A stretch of DNA of 64,000 nt from Pseudomonas fragi (GCF_025426255.1 NZ_CP104861.1:4030001-4094000); one strand, 5' to 3'; positions 52,062 through 62,480 are shown, numbered from the stretch's first letter. Program-made: numbers and translations. The notes: generated by a model not told the origin, from the letters alone.

Positions 52062-52091
52062 GTACAAAGCCTGGAAGAACCAGGCTTGTAC
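52062..52091 (-). other. Strong hairpin between eno and ftsB
   Basis: GTACAAAGCCTGG and CCAGGCTTGTAC form a 12-bp stem with one bulge and a 5-nt AAGAA loop. There is no T-run after it on either strand, so termination is uncertain; RNA processing or partial attenuation between eno and ftsB is possible. Confidence 0.5.
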
Positions 52092-52172
52092 CGATGTGCA
52101 TCAGATTAGTGTCAAAAGACTCGCAGTGGCGAATTTTCCGACACAAGCTGCAGTCTTTTTACCACGCCGTAC

Positions 52173-53462
52173 TTAGCCGCGGAACTCGCTGCGACCGTTG
52201 TACTTGGCTTTTGCACCCAGTTGCTCTTCGATACGCAGCAATTGGTTGTACTTGGAAACGCGATCAGAGCGGCACAGAGAGCCGGTCTTGATCTGGCCAG
52301 CCGCAGTACCCACTGCCAGATCGGCAATGGTGGAATCTTCGGTTTCGCCCGAACGGTGCGAGATCACAGCCGTGTAACCAGCAGCCTTGGCCATCTGGAT
52401 AGCTTCCAGAGTTTCGGTCAGGGTGCCGATCTGGTTGAACTTGATCAGGATCGAGTTGGCGATGCTCTTGTCGATGCCTTCTTTCAGGATCTTGGTGTTG
52501 GTTACGAACAGGTCGTCGCCAACCAGCTGAACCTTCTCACCGATTTTGTCGGTAAGGATTTTCCAGCCGTCCCAGTCAGATTCGTCCAAGCCGTCTTCGA
52601 TCGAGATGATCGGGTAGCGCTGGGTCAAACCTTTTAGGTATTCAGCAAAACCTTCGGAACTGAAGACTTGACCTTCACCGGACAGGTTGTATTTGCCGTC
52701 TTCGTAGAACTCGCTTGCCGCGCAGTCCAGCGCCAGGGTCACGTCAGTGCCCAGGGTGTAACCGGCGTTGGCGATGGCTTCGGAGATCACTTTGAGTGCA
52801 TCTTCGTTGGAAGCCAGGTTAGGTGCGAAACCACCTTCGTCACCCACTGCGGTGTTCAGGCCACGGGCCTTGAGCACAGCTTTGAGGTGATGGAAGATTT
52901 CGGTGCCCATGCGCAGCGCGTCGGAGAAGGTCTTGGCGCCAACCGGCTGAACCATGAACTCTTGAATGTCGACGTTGTTATCAGCGTGCTCGCCACCGTT
53001 GATGATGTTCATCATCGGAACCGGCATCGAGTAAACACCCGGCGTGCCGTTCAGGTTAGCGATGTGCGCGTACAGCGGCAGGTCCTGGTCCTGTGCAGCG
53101 GCTTTGGCAGCAGCCAGAGACACGGCCAGAATGGCGTTGGCGCCCAGGGAGCCTTTGTTCTCAGTACCGTCCAACGCGATCATCGCGTGGTCCAGCGCCT
53201 TTTGGTCAACCGGGTCTTTACCCAGCAGCAAGTCACGAATCGGGCCGTTGATATTGGCAACGGCTTTCAGTACGCCCTTGCCCAGGTAACGGCTCTTGTC
53301 GCCATCACGCAGTTCCAGCGCTTCACGGGAACCGGTGGATGCACCGGACGGCGCGCAAGCGCTGCCGATGATGCCGTTGTCGAGAAGCACGTCCGCTTCC
53401 ACAGTGGGATTGCCACGGGAGTCGAGAACTTCACGACCTTTGATGTCGACGATTTTTGCCAT
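52173..53462 (-). CDS. eno: Enolase
   Basis: 429 residues. It converts 2-phosphoglycerate to phosphoenolpyruvate; it also joins the RNA degradosome in many bacteria. Magnesium-binding region GASTGSREALELRDGD, catalytic loop NQIGTLTETLEAI and GDDLFVTN are present. The ATG at 53462 (MAKIVDIKGREV) was chosen over an open frame to 53534. It follows kdsA with a 154-bp gap. Confidence 0.97.
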   Translation of the reverse strand: MAKIVDIKGREVLDSRGNPTVEADVLLDNGIIGSACAPSGASTGSREALELRDGDKSRYLGKGVLKAVANINGPIRDLLLGKDPVDQKALDHAMIALDGTENKGSLGANAILAVSLAAAKAAAQDQDLPLYAHIANLNGTPGVYSMPVPMMNIINGGEHADNNVDIQEFMVQPVGAKTFSDALRMGTEIFHHLKAVLKARGLNTAVGDEGGFAPNLASNEDALKVISEAIANAGYTLGTDVTLALDCAASEFYEDGKYNLSGEGQVFSSEGFAEYLKGLTQRYPIISIEDGLDESDWDGWKILTDKIGEKVQLVGDDLFVTNTKILKEGIDKSIANSILIKFNQIGTLTETLEAIQMAKAAGYTAVISHRSGETEDSTIADLAVGTAAGQIKTGSLCRSDRVSKYNQLLRIEEQLGAKAKYNGRSEFRG

Positions 53463-53616
53463 TGTTGTAAACACTCCAAAGTTGACGAAAACGACGCAGC
53501 TGAGGGAAATATTGTTATCGGCGGCAAGGGTCAAACAGCAGGCAGCCTTGCGGGCGATAAGGCTCGGGCTTCATCAGCCCGAGAAATCGTGCGGTACTTT
53601 ACCGGAGAAACGAGGG

Positions 53617-54462
53617 TTACGCGGTTTCTATTGTCGGAAAACTTTTAACCAACTCATCCAGAGACTTCAACTGGGCCAGGAACGGCTCCAGCTTGTCCAG
53701 ACGCAAGGCACAAGGGCCGTCGCATTTGGCGTTGTCCGGATCCGGGTGTGCCTCAAGGAACAGACCCGCCAGGCTCTGGCTGATGCCAGCCTTGGCCAGA
53801 TCGGTCACCTGGGCACGACGACCACCGGCAGAATCCGAGCGACCACCAGGCATTTGCAGCGCGTGGGTCACGTCGAAAAACACCGGGTACTCGAACTGCT
53901 TCATGATGCCGAAGCCCAGCATGTCTACAACAAGGTTGTTGTAGCCAAAGCTGGAACCACGTTCGCAGAGGATCAACTGATCATTGCCCGCTTCTTCGCA
54001 CTTGCTCAGGATGTGTTTCATCTCCTGGGGCGCAAGGAACTGGGCTTTCTTGATGTTGATCACGGCGCCGGTTTTGGCCATTGCCACGACCAGGTCAGTC
54101 TGACGCGACAGGAAAGCCGGCAGCTGGATGATGTCGCAGACTTCGGCGACCACGGCTGCCTGGGCAGGTTCGTGGACGTCGGTAATCAGCGGCACACCAA
54201 AAGCGGCCTTGATGTCTTGAAAAATCCGCATGCCTTCTTCGAGGCCAGGGCCACGGTAAGAGCTGACAGATGAGCGATTGGCCTTATCGAAACTGGCCTT
54301 GAACACGTAAGGGATACCGAGCTTTTCAGTAACCCGCACGTACTCTTCACACACCTTCATGGCCATATCACGGCTTTCCAGCACGTTCATGCCACCGAAC
54401 AAGACCATTGGCTTGTCGTTGGCAATTTCGATATTGCCTACACGGATAATCTTTTGCGCCAT
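53617..54462 (-). CDS. kdsA: 3-deoxy-8-phosphooctulonate synthase KdsA
   Basis: 281 residues. It condenses phosphoenolpyruvate with arabinose 5-phosphate to give KDO 8-phosphate for lipopolysaccharide. The family stretches FKASFDKANRSS and GVPLITDVHEP are visible. It lies 5 bp after pyrG on the same strand, a conserved operon pyrG-kdsA-eno. Confidence 0.96.
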   Translation of the reverse strand: MAQKIIRVGNIEIANDKPMVLFGGMNVLESRDMAMKVCEEYVRVTEKLGIPYVFKASFDKANRSSVSSYRGPGLEEGMRIFQDIKAAFGVPLITDVHEPAQAAVVAEVCDIIQLPAFLSRQTDLVVAMAKTGAVINIKKAQFLAPQEMKHILSKCEEAGNDQLILCERGSSFGYNNLVVDMLGFGIMKQFEYPVFFDVTHALQMPGGRSDSAGGRRAQVTDLAKAGISQSLAGLFLEAHPDPDNAKCDGPCALRLDKLEPFLAQLKSLDELVKSFPTIETA

Positions 54463-54467
54463 GCTGA

Positions 54468-56099
54468 TTACGCCTTCTTCTCGTGTTGTGCCAGTGCTGC
54501 CTTGACGAAACCGGTGAACAATGGATGGCCATCACGTGGCGTGGAGGTGAACTCCGGGTGGAACTGGCAAGCGACGAACCAAGGATGATCCGGAGCTTCA
54601 ACCACTTCTACCAGCGCGCCGTCACCGGAACGACCGGTCACTTTCAGGCCAGCTTCAGTCAACTGCGACAGCAGGTTGTTGTTCACTTCATAGCGATGAC
54701 GGTGACGTTCAACAATCACGTCCTTGGCATAGCAATCGTGAACCAGGGAACCGGCTTGCAGCTGGCAATCCTGGGCACCCAGACGCATGGTGCCGCCCAG
54801 ATCCGAGGTTTCAGTACGGGTTTCGACTGCACCAGTGGCGTCTTCCCACTCGGTGATCAAGCCTACAACCGGGTGGCCGCTGCTGCGATCGAACTCGGTG
54901 GAGTTGGCGTCTTTCCAGCCCAGCACGTTACGTGCGAACTCGATAACCGCTACTTGCATGCCCAGGCAGATACCCAGGTATGGAACCTTGTTCTCGCGAG
55001 CATACTGAACAGCCGTGATCTTGCCTTCGACGCCGCGCAGACCGAAGCCGCCCGGAACCAGAATGGCATCACAGCCTTCAAGCAGTTCAGTGCCTTTGTT
55101 TTCGATGTCTTCGGAGTCGATATAACGCAGGTTGACCTTGGTACGGTTGGAAATGCCGGCGTGGCTCATCGCTTCAATCAGCGACTTGTACGCGTCCAGC
55201 AGTTCCATGTACTTGCCAACCATCGCGATGGTGACTTCGTGCTCTGGATTGAGCTTGGCATCGACAACCTGTTCCCATTCGGACAGGTCGGCGCTGTTGC
55301 ATTCCAGGCCAAAACGCTCAACAACGAAATCATCCAGACCCTGAGCGTGCAGCATGCCCGGGATACGGTAGATAGTGTCGGCGTCTTCCAGCGAAATAAC
55401 GGCACGCTCTTCAACGTTGGTGAACAACGCGATCTTGCGACGCGAAGAAATATCAACGTGGTGATCGGAGCGGCAGATCAATACATCTGGCTGCAGGCCG
55501 ATGGAACGCAGCTCTTTAACCGAGTGTTGCGTTGGTTTGGTTTTCGTTTCGCCAGCAGTGGCGATGTACGGAACCAGAGTCAGGTGCATCAGCATGGCGC
55601 GCTTGGCGCCTACTTCGATGCGCAACTGACGGATTGCTTCGAGGAACGGTTGCGACTCAATGTCACCCACAGTACCGCCAATCTCAACCATCGCTACGTC
55701 GGCATCGCCGGCGCCCTTGATGATTCGACGCTTGATTTCGTCGGTGATGTGCGGAATGACCTGGATGGTTGCACCCAGGTAATCACCACGGCGCTCCTTG
55801 CGCAGGACGTGTTCGTAAACGCGGCCCGTGGTGAAGTTGTTGTTCTGGGTCATGGTCGTGCGGATAAACCGCTCGTAATGGCCCAAGTCCAGGTCGGTTT
55901 CGGCGCCGTCGTGTGTGACGAACACTTCACCGTGCTGGAACGGGCTCATGGTGCCCGGATCAACGTTGATGTAGGGGTCCAGCTTCAGCATGGTGACCTT
56001 AAGTCCCCGCGCCTCCAGGATGGCTGCCAATGAAGCCGAGGCAATGCCTTTCCCCAATGAAGAAACAACACCGCCCGTGACGAAGATGTAGCGCGTCAT
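54468..56099 (-). CDS. pyrG: CTP synthase
   Basis: 543 residues. It forms CTP from UTP with glutamine. The N-terminal synthetase has the P-loop GGVVSSLGKGIASAS; the C-terminal glutaminase has the nucleophile Cys in LGICLGMQVAVIEFAR and the HPEF motif of the His-Glu pair. Length is standard. First gene of the pyrG-kdsA-eno run; about 270 bp without a gene separate it from tilS, including a CTTCTGT/ACAGAAG inverted repeat near 56305-56333. Confidence 0.97.
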   Translation of the reverse strand: MTRYIFVTGGVVSSLGKGIASASLAAILEARGLKVTMLKLDPYINVDPGTMSPFQHGEVFVTHDGAETDLDLGHYERFIRTTMTQNNNFTTGRVYEHVLRKERRGDYLGATIQVIPHITDEIKRRIIKGAGDADVAMVEIGGTVGDIESQPFLEAIRQLRIEVGAKRAMLMHLTLVPYIATAGETKTKPTQHSVKELRSIGLQPDVLICRSDHHVDISSRRKIALFTNVEERAVISLEDADTIYRIPGMLHAQGLDDFVVERFGLECNSADLSEWEQVVDAKLNPEHEVTIAMVGKYMELLDAYKSLIEAMSHAGISNRTKVNLRYIDSEDIENKGTELLEGCDAILVPGGFGLRGVEGKITAVQYARENKVPYLGICLGMQVAVIEFARNVLGWKDANSTEFDRSSGHPVVGLITEWEDATGAVETRTETSDLGGTMRLGAQDCQLQAGSLVHDCYAKDVIVERHRHRYEVNNNLLSQLTEAGLKVTGRSGDGALVEVVEAPDHPWFVACQFHPEFTSTPRDGHPLFTGFVKAALAQHEKKA

Positions 56100-56371
56100 G
56101 AAAAACCCTAGAAGTCTGCGTTAAAGCGGTCAGAGCCGCCGGGGAAAGCGAAGGAAGGCCGAAGCCCCCAATCACCAGCATTAGTCACAGTGCACCTTTC
56201 GAAAAACTGCTGCGTTGAAACAGACCGATGGAAACCATCGGTTCGATGCAAGCCACACATTTTTTTAAAATCGCCCAGCAAAGACTGCTTGGTAATCGGC
56301 AACTTCTGTAATTCTGGTGAATCCACAGAAGTTGTATCAAGAAGGGAGCGTAGTCTACCGGAAACCCCCTT

Positions 56372-57688
56372 TCAGCTCAAACCTTGATCGCTCAAAGTTG
56401 GCAGCCACTGTAATTGCCAGCGTCCACAGGGGCTGGAGTCCAGTCCATTGAGGTTTGCCACGGCCAATAACTGCTCATTACGGTACAGAAGCGGCAATCT
56501 GCCACGGGCGAATAGCGGAACACCCCGCTCGTTCAGCAACCGCTTCAGATCGCGATGACCGCGCTGCTCCAGCGCCATCACTTCACCGCCTTGACGATAG
56601 CTCACTTGCAAGGGGCCATCGGGAATATCCCCGACAAAGCGCACCCGACCGTTACCCGGTAGTGCCAACACTTGATCGGGCTGGGCCCACGACACTGGCG
56701 CAGTTGGCTGATACAGCCAGTCACCGGACAACCACCAGATGCGCGCACCCGCGCGATGCAGCTCACCCTGGGCCAGTTTCCAGACCGGCTGCGCGCCGTC
56801 ACGAGCATCGCGCAATGCGTCCCACCCGGCCCAATGGTCGGTATCAGGCAATTGCGTGAAGGCCGCCAGCCAGTGACGCAAGGCATTGCGCTGACGTGCA
56901 GGAGACAACGCGGCGACCGGGGCAAGCTCCAGCGAAGGCAGGCCTAGCCAGACAAATTCATCGGCAGCGCTTGCCGCGTGAATATCCTGCTGCGCCAACT
57001 CATCAAGCAGGCCTTGCGCCTCGGCACAATGTGCAGCGCTGCGAGCCATGCTGGCAGCGGCTTGCGGCCAGCGCCGACGCAGAGCGGGAAATACCTCATG
57101 GCGCAGGTAATTGCGGGAAAAGTCTGTCTGGGTGTTGGACGGGTCTTCGATCCAGCTCAGATTGTGCTCGCGGGCATAGGTTTCAAGCTGAGTACGAGGC
57201 ACATCCAGCAAGGGCCGACACAGGTGCCCTGCCCCCAAACGACGCTGACGCGGCATGGCCGCCAAGCCGCTGACCCCAGCCCCGCGTAACAAACGAAACA
57301 GCAGGGTTTCGGCCTGATCGTCGCGATGCTGCCCGGTGAGCAACACTTCCTGAGCTCCGGTAGCTGCCACAAACACCTGATAGCGCGCATCCCGCGCCGC
57401 ACGCTCGATACTGGCACCCGCTTGAACTTGCACCCGAACAACCTGCAGCGGCACGCTCAGCCCGTCACACAGCACCTGGCAATGGGCCGGCCACGCATCA
57501 GCCGCCGCCTGAAGACCATGATGAACATGGATCGCGGTAATTGGAGGTAATGGGTGGGTTTGACGAAGTTGCACAAGAAGGTGCAGCAGGACGGTAGAGT
57601 CCAGACCGCCGGACAGCGCGACGTGCCAGGCTTTGGCATTGCGCCAGGGTTTCAGGGCTGCAAAAAGTAGAGTCGAAAAATCAGACAT
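56372..57688 (-). CDS. tilS: tRNA(Ile)-lysidine synthase TilS
   Basis: 438 residues. It modifies C34 of tRNA-Ile(CAU) to lysidine so that it reads AUA. The PP-loop HVALSGGLDSTVLLHLL near residue 21 binds ATP; central and C-terminal substrate-binding domains follow. The ATG at 57688 was chosen; the frame stays open to 57730 through REP sequence. A weak ribosome site ACAGG falls at the edge of a REPIN directly upstream. Confidence 0.93.
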   Translation of the reverse strand: MSDFSTLLFAALKPWRNAKAWHVALSGGLDSTVLLHLLVQLRQTHPLPPITAIHVHHGLQAAADAWPAHCQVLCDGLSVPLQVVRVQVQAGASIERAARDARYQVFVAATGAQEVLLTGQHRDDQAETLLFRLLRGAGVSGLAAMPRQRRLGAGHLCRPLLDVPRTQLETYAREHNLSWIEDPSNTQTDFSRNYLRHEVFPALRRRWPQAAASMARSAAHCAEAQGLLDELAQQDIHAASAADEFVWLGLPSLELAPVAALSPARQRNALRHWLAAFTQLPDTDHWAGWDALRDARDGAQPVWKLAQGELHRAGARIWWLSGDWLYQPTAPVSWAQPDQVLALPGNGRVRFVGDIPDGPLQVSYRQGGEVMALEQRGHRDLKRLLNERGVPLFARGRLPLLYRNEQLLAVANLNGLDSSPCGRWQLQWLPTLSDQGLS

Positions 57689-57698
57689 TGCAAAAACC

Positions 57699-57785
57699 TG
57701 TGGGAGCTGGCTTGCCTGCGATGCAGACAACTCGGTCTTTCAGACAAACCGCGTAGATACCATCGCGAGCAAGCTCGCTCCCACA
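57699..57785. repeat. REPIN between accA and tilS
   Basis: TGTGGGAGCTGGCTTGCC (57699-57716) and its inverted partner GCAAGCTCGCTCCCACA (57769-57785) enclose about 50 bp. This is the common Pseudomonas REP pair of the type with flanking GCGATG/CATCGC. It occupies nearly all of the 113-bp gap between accA and tilS. Confidence 0.8.
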
Positions 57786-57801
57786 TTCAGATTTCGCTAA
57801 A

Positions 57802-58749
57802 TCAGAGACCGTAGCTCATCAGGCGATCATAACGACGCTTGAGCAGCGTTTCGTGGTCCAGCTTGTTCAGCATGTCCAACTGGGAAATCAGATCTGCACG
57901 AATCGAGGCAGATGCTGCTGCCGGATCACGGTGCGCGCCGCCCAATGGCTCGCCAATCACCTTGTCCACAATACCCAGGCCTTTCAGGCGCTCAGCGGTG
58001 ATACCCATCGCTTCAGCTGCGTCCGGCGCCTTTTCGGCGGTCTTCCACAGAATCGAGGCACAACCTTCAGGCGAGATCACTGCGTAGGTCGAATACTGCA
58101 GCATGTTCAACTGGTCACAAACGCCAATTGCCAATGCACCACCCGAACCGCCTTCACCGATAACGGTAGCGATGATCGGGGTTTTCAGACGCGACATGAC
58201 GCGCAGGTTCCAGGCAATAGCTTCGCTCTGGTTGCGCTCTTCAGCATCAATACCAGGGTAAGCACCCGGGGTATCGATGAATGTCAGGATCGGCATTTTG
58301 AAGCGTTCGGCCATTTCCATCAAACGGCAGGCCTTGCGATAGCCTTCAGGGCGCGGCATACCGAAGTTGCGACGCACCTTCTCACGGACTTCACGGCCTT
58401 TCTGGTGACCAATCACCATCACTGGCTGATCGTCCAGGCGGGCAATACCACCAACGATGGCAGCGTCATCCGAGAAGTGACGATCGCCATGCAGCTCATC
58501 GAATTCGGTGAAGATGTGCTGAATATAGTCCAGCGTGTATGGACGGCGCGGGTGACGGGCCAGGCGGGCAATCTGCCAGCTGGTCAGTTTGCCGAAAATA
58601 TCTTCAGTCAGCGTTTTGCTTTTGTCTTGCAGACGAGAGATTTCATCGCTGATATTCAGCGAATTGTCATTACCAACCAAGCGCAACTCTTCGATTTTGG
58701 CTTGCAGGTCAGCAATCGGCTGTTCGAAATCAAGAAAATTCGGGTTCAT
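57802..58749 (-). CDS. accA: Acetyl-CoA carboxylase carboxyltransferase subunit alpha
   Basis: 315 residues. With AccD it transfers the carboxyl group from biotin to acetyl-CoA to make malonyl-CoA. The carboxyltransferase fold stretches FIDTPGAYPGIDAEERNQSEA and GEGGSGGALAIGVCD are present. ATG at 58749 (MNPNFLDFEQPIADL) matches the family start; an ATG two codons upstream (58755) is also possible. The dnaE-accA-tilS order is conserved in Pseudomonas. Confidence 0.96.
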   Translation of the reverse strand: MNPNFLDFEQPIADLQAKIEELRLVGNDNSLNISDEISRLQDKSKTLTEDIFGKLTSWQIARLARHPRRPYTLDYIQHIFTEFDELHGDRHFSDDAAIVGGIARLDDQPVMVIGHQKGREVREKVRRNFGMPRPEGYRKACRLMEMAERFKMPILTFIDTPGAYPGIDAEERNQSEAIAWNLRVMSRLKTPIIATVIGEGGSGGALAIGVCDQLNMLQYSTYAVISPEGCASILWKTAEKAPDAAEAMGITAERLKGLGIVDKVIGEPLGGAHRDPAAASASIRADLISQLDMLNKLDHETLLKRRYDRLMSYGL

Positions 58750-58933
58750 AAGCATCCGTCTTGGGTCGGCGGCAAAGCATGCCAGAAGGTTTGAAACCCA
58801 GCATTTGCTGGCGTTTCGAACCGAGCTGGGGCAGCCGGTTGATCTGTATCGCGCCTACCTTAAGGGACAGGCGCTCTCAGGTCGAGATTAAAAATTCAGG
58901 TCGAGGTCAGGGCGCGCTAATCGCCCCTGACCG

Positions 58934-61900
58934 TCAACGGTATTGGAGGAAGACGTTGTCTCGCCCGAACTGGTCACGCAGGGCTTGAATCAAGCTGTCC
59001 GCCGGATCGATTCGCCAGGTCTCGCCAAACTGCAACATGGCCTTGGCGTCTTCGCCGGTGTAGTCCATGGTAATCGGACACGCACCGCGATGTTTCTTTA
59101 ACAACTCGCCCAACCAGCGCAATTGATCACCCTTAAGCGCGGCCCGGTTGACTTTCAATCGCAAGCTTTCGGCCAGACTGGTGCGCGCATCTTCCATGCT
59201 CATCACCCGCTTGACTCGCAATCGCAGCCCGCCAGAGAAATCGTCATTACTGACTTCACCTTCGACCACCACCATCGCATCAGTCTGCAACAGCGATTGC
59301 GCCGAATGGAAGGCTTCGGCAAACAGCGAGGCCTCAATCCGTGCCGAACGATCGTCAAGGGTGATGAAGCCCATCTTGTCGCCCTTTTTGTTCTTCATCA
59401 CTCGCAACGCGATGATCATCCCGGCCACGGTCTGAGTGTCGCGCGCAGGTTTCAGATCAATGATGCGCTGACGGGCAAAGCGGCGAATTTCGCCTTCATA
59501 CTCATCAATCGGATGACCGGTCAGATACAGGCCCAGCGTGTCCTTTTCGCCTTTGAGTCGCTCCTTGAGCGTCAGTTCCTTGGCCTTGCGGTGATTGGCA
59601 TAGACGTCCGCATCGACCTCGACAAACAAACCGCCAAACAGGTCAGCGTGACCGCTGTCATGGGTGCGCGCGGTCTGCTCGGCCGCCTTGATCGCTTCTT
59701 CCAGCGCCGACAACAACACTGCACGGTTCTGGTCGATGCTGGCCTGCCAGGCTTTGGGCTCGTCATGAAAGAACGGCCCCAAACGGTCCAGCGCGCCACT
59801 TCGAATCAGGCCATCAAGCGTGCGCTTGTTGATGCGCTTAAGGTCTACCCGGGCACAAAAGTCGAACAGATCCGTGAATGGACCGTCCTGGCGCGCTTCG
59901 GTAATCGCCTCAACCGGCCCCTCACCTACTCCCTTGATTGCCCCCAGACCGTAAATGATCCGGCCTTCGTCGTTCACCGTGAACTTGAACTCCGAAGCAT
60001 TCACATCCGGCGCGTCGAGACGCAGCTTCATGCTGCGAATTTCTTCGATCAGGATCACGACTTTGTCGGTGTTGTGCATATCCGCCGACAGTACCGCAGC
60101 CATAAACGGCGCCGGGTAGTGGGTTTTCAGCCATGCGGTCTGGTATGACACCAGGCCGTAGGCAGCGGAGTGGGATTTGTTAAAGCCGTAACCGGCGAAT
60201 TTTTCCACCAGGTCGAAAATGTTACCGGCCAGGTCGCCATCAATATTGTTGTTGGCACAACCCTCAATAAAGCCGCCGCGCTGCTTGGCCATTTCTTCGG
60301 GTTTTTTCTTGCCCATGGCCCGACGCAGCATGTCAGCGCCGCCGAGGGTATAACCGGCCATGACCTGGGCAATCTGCATCACCTGTTCCTGATACAGGAT
60401 GATGCCGTAGGTCGGTGCCAGTACGGGCTTGAGCCCTTCGTACTGATAATCCGAGTGCGGATATGCCAGTTCGGCCCGGCCGTGCTTACGGTTGATAAAG
60501 TCGTCAACCATGCCTGACTGCAATGGGCCTGGACGGAACAGGGCCACCAATGCGATCAAGTCTTCCAGGCAGTCGGGCTTGAGCTTTTTGATCAGCTCTT
60601 TCATGCCACGCGACTCAAGCTGGAACACCGCGGTGGTCTCGGCCTTTTGCAGCAACTGGTAGGTCGGTTTGTCGTCAAGCGGGATAAAAGCGATATCCAG
60701 CGGTGGCTCATCAACCTTGGCACGCTCGCGGTTGATGGTTTTCAGTGCCCAGTCAATAACCGTCAGGGTCCGCAGACCGAGGAAGTCGAACTTCACCAGA
60801 CCGGCAGACTCAACGTCATCCTTGTCGAACTGGGTAACCAGACCGCCACCCTCTTCGTCGCAGTAAATCGGCGAGAAGTCTGTCAGTTTGGTCGGCGCGA
60901 TAACCACACCACCGGCGTGCTTGCCGACGTTACGCACAACGCCCTCAAGCTTGCGGGCCATTTCCCAGATTTCAGCTGCTTCTTCATCGACCTTGATGAA
61001 GTCACGCAGGATTTCTTCCTGTTCGTAGGCTTTTTCCAGGGTCATGCCGACTTCAAACGGAATCATCTTCGACAGACGATCCGCCAGACCGTAGGACTTG
61101 CCCTGCACCCGCGCCACGTCACGGATTACCGCCTTGGCGGCCATCGAACCAAAGGTGATGATCTGGCTTACCGCGTTGCGACCGTATTTTTCGGCCACAT
61201 ACTCGATGACCCGGTCGCGACCATCCATACAGAAGTCGACGTCGAAGTCGGGCATCGATACCCGTTCCGGGTTAAGGAATCGCTCGAACAGCAGGTCATA
61301 TTCCAACGGATCAAGGTCAGTAATCTTCTGCACATAGGCCACCAGCGACCCTGCACCCGAACCACGGCCCGGCCCTACCGGCACACCGTTGCTCTTGGCC
61401 CACTGGATAAAGTCCATAACGATCAGGAAGTAACCGGGGAACCCCATCTGGATGATGATATCCAGCTCGAAATTAAGCCGGTCGACATACACCTGACGCT
61501 TGGCGTCGTAATCTTCGGTGGTGTCCTTGGGCAGCAGAACACTCAGGCGATCTTCCAGGCCATCAAACGATACTTTGCGGAAATACTCATCGATGGTCAT
61601 GCCATCGGGAATCGGGAAGTTGGGCAAAAAGTGAGTGCCCAACTTGACTTCAATATTGCAGCGCTTGGCGATTTCAACCGTGTTTGCCAGCGCTTCAGGC
61701 AGATCACTGAACAGCTCGGCCATTTCCTCGGCACTTTTCAGATACTGCTGATCGCTGTAATTCTTGGAGCGGCGCGGATCATCCAGGGCCCGGCCTTCAC
61801 CAATGCACACGCGGGTTTCGTGAGCTTCGAAATCCTGCTGCTTGATAAAACGCACATCGTTGGTCGCCACCAGCGGCGCGCCAATCCTGTCCGCCAGGGC

Positions 61901-62455
61901 TACGGCAGCATGCAGATGCTCTTCGTCGTTGGGGCGCTTGGTGCGCTGAATTTCCAGATAAAAACGGTCCGGGAACACCGCCATCCATTCGCGGGCCAGG
62001 GTCTCGGCTTCTTCAGTGTTGCCACTGATCAGCGCAACACCTATCTCGCCCTCTTTCGCTGCCGAAAGCATGATCAGGCCTGCAGCAGCCTCGGCTACCC
62101 ACTCGCGCTCAATGATCACCTGGCCATTGCGCTGACCATCGATGTAACCACGGGAGATCAGCTCGGTGAGGTTGCGATAACCCAAAGGGTTCATCGCCAA
62201 CAGACTGATACGACTCAGCGGGTTTTCCGGGTCCTTGTTCGACAACCACAGATCCGCGCCACTGATCGGCTTGATCCCGCCGCCCATGGCCGCTTTGTAG
62301 AATTTGACCAGGGAGCACATGTTGTTCTGATCGGTCACCGCGACAGCGGGCATATTCATGCCGGCCAGGGTTTTGATCAGCGGTTTGATCCGCACCAGGC
62401 CATCGACCAGGGAGTATTCAGTGTGCAGGCGCAGGTGAACGAATGAAGCCGGCAT
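58934..62455 (-). CDS. dnaE: DNA polymerase III subunit alpha
   Basis: 1173 residues, the replicative polymerase. Domains in order: PHP domain at the N-terminus (VHLRLHTEYSLVDG), polymerase palm with PGRGSGAGSLVAY and the catalytic Asp pair in MPDFDVDFCMDGRDRVI (about residues 400-415), fingers with GRAELAYPHSDYQYEGL nearby, a helix-hairpin-helix region and an OB-fold near residues 990-1070. Length fits DnaE1. It is downstream of rnhB on the same strand, separated by a terminator hairpin. Confidence 0.97.
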   Translation of the reverse strand: MPASFVHLRLHTEYSLVDGLVRIKPLIKTLAGMNMPAVAVTDQNNMCSLVKFYKAAMGGGIKPISGADLWLSNKDPENPLSRISLLAMNPLGYRNLTELISRGYIDGQRNGQVIIEREWVAEAAAGLIMLSAAKEGEIGVALISGNTEEAETLAREWMAVFPDRFYLEIQRTKRPNDEEHLHAAVALADRIGAPLVATNDVRFIKQQDFEAHETRVCIGEGRALDDPRRSKNYSDQQYLKSAEEMAELFSDLPEALANTVEIAKRCNIEVKLGTHFLPNFPIPDGMTIDEYFRKVSFDGLEDRLSVLLPKDTTEDYDAKRQVYVDRLNFELDIIIQMGFPGYFLIVMDFIQWAKSNGVPVGPGRGSGAGSLVAYVQKITDLDPLEYDLLFERFLNPERVSMPDFDVDFCMDGRDRVIEYVAEKYGRNAVSQIITFGSMAAKAVIRDVARVQGKSYGLADRLSKMIPFEVGMTLEKAYEQEEILRDFIKVDEEAAEIWEMARKLEGVVRNVGKHAGGVVIAPTKLTDFSPIYCDEEGGGLVTQFDKDDVESAGLVKFDFLGLRTLTVIDWALKTINRERAKVDEPPLDIAFIPLDDKPTYQLLQKAETTAVFQLESRGMKELIKKLKPDCLEDLIALVALFRPGPLQSGMVDDFINRKHGRAELAYPHSDYQYEGLKPVLAPTYGIILYQEQVMQIAQVMAGYTLGGADMLRRAMGKKKPEEMAKQRGGFIEGCANNNIDGDLAGNIFDLVEKFAGYGFNKSHSAAYGLVSYQTAWLKTHYPAPFMAAVLSADMHNTDKVVILIEEIRSMKLRLDAPDVNASEFKFTVNDEGRIIYGLGAIKGVGEGPVEAITEARQDGPFTDLFDFCARVDLKRINKRTLDGLIRSGALDRLGPFFHDEPKAWQASIDQNRAVLLSALEEAIKAAEQTARTHDSGHADLFGGLFVEVDADVYANHRKAKELTLKERLKGEKDTLGLYLTGHPIDEYEGEIRRFARQRIIDLKPARDTQTVAGMIIALRVMKNKKGDKMGFITLDDRSARIEASLFAEAFHSAQSLLQTDAMVVVEGEVSNDDFSGGLRLRVKRVMSMEDARTSLAESLRLKVNRAALKGDQLRWLGELLKKHRGACPITMDYTGEDAKAMLQFGETWRIDPADSLIQALRDQFGRDNVFLQYR

Positions 62456-62480
62456 GGTGATCCTGTCTATAAGCTTTGAG

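Noticed and set aside
54483..56033. 516-codon plus-strand open frame across pyrG
   Set aside because: Antisense to CTP synthase, which has all its motifs; the composition is a mirror of the pyrG codons.
60647..62446. 599-codon plus-strand open frame across dnaE
   Set aside because: Antisense to DNA polymerase III alpha, a strongly conserved gene; no independent signal.
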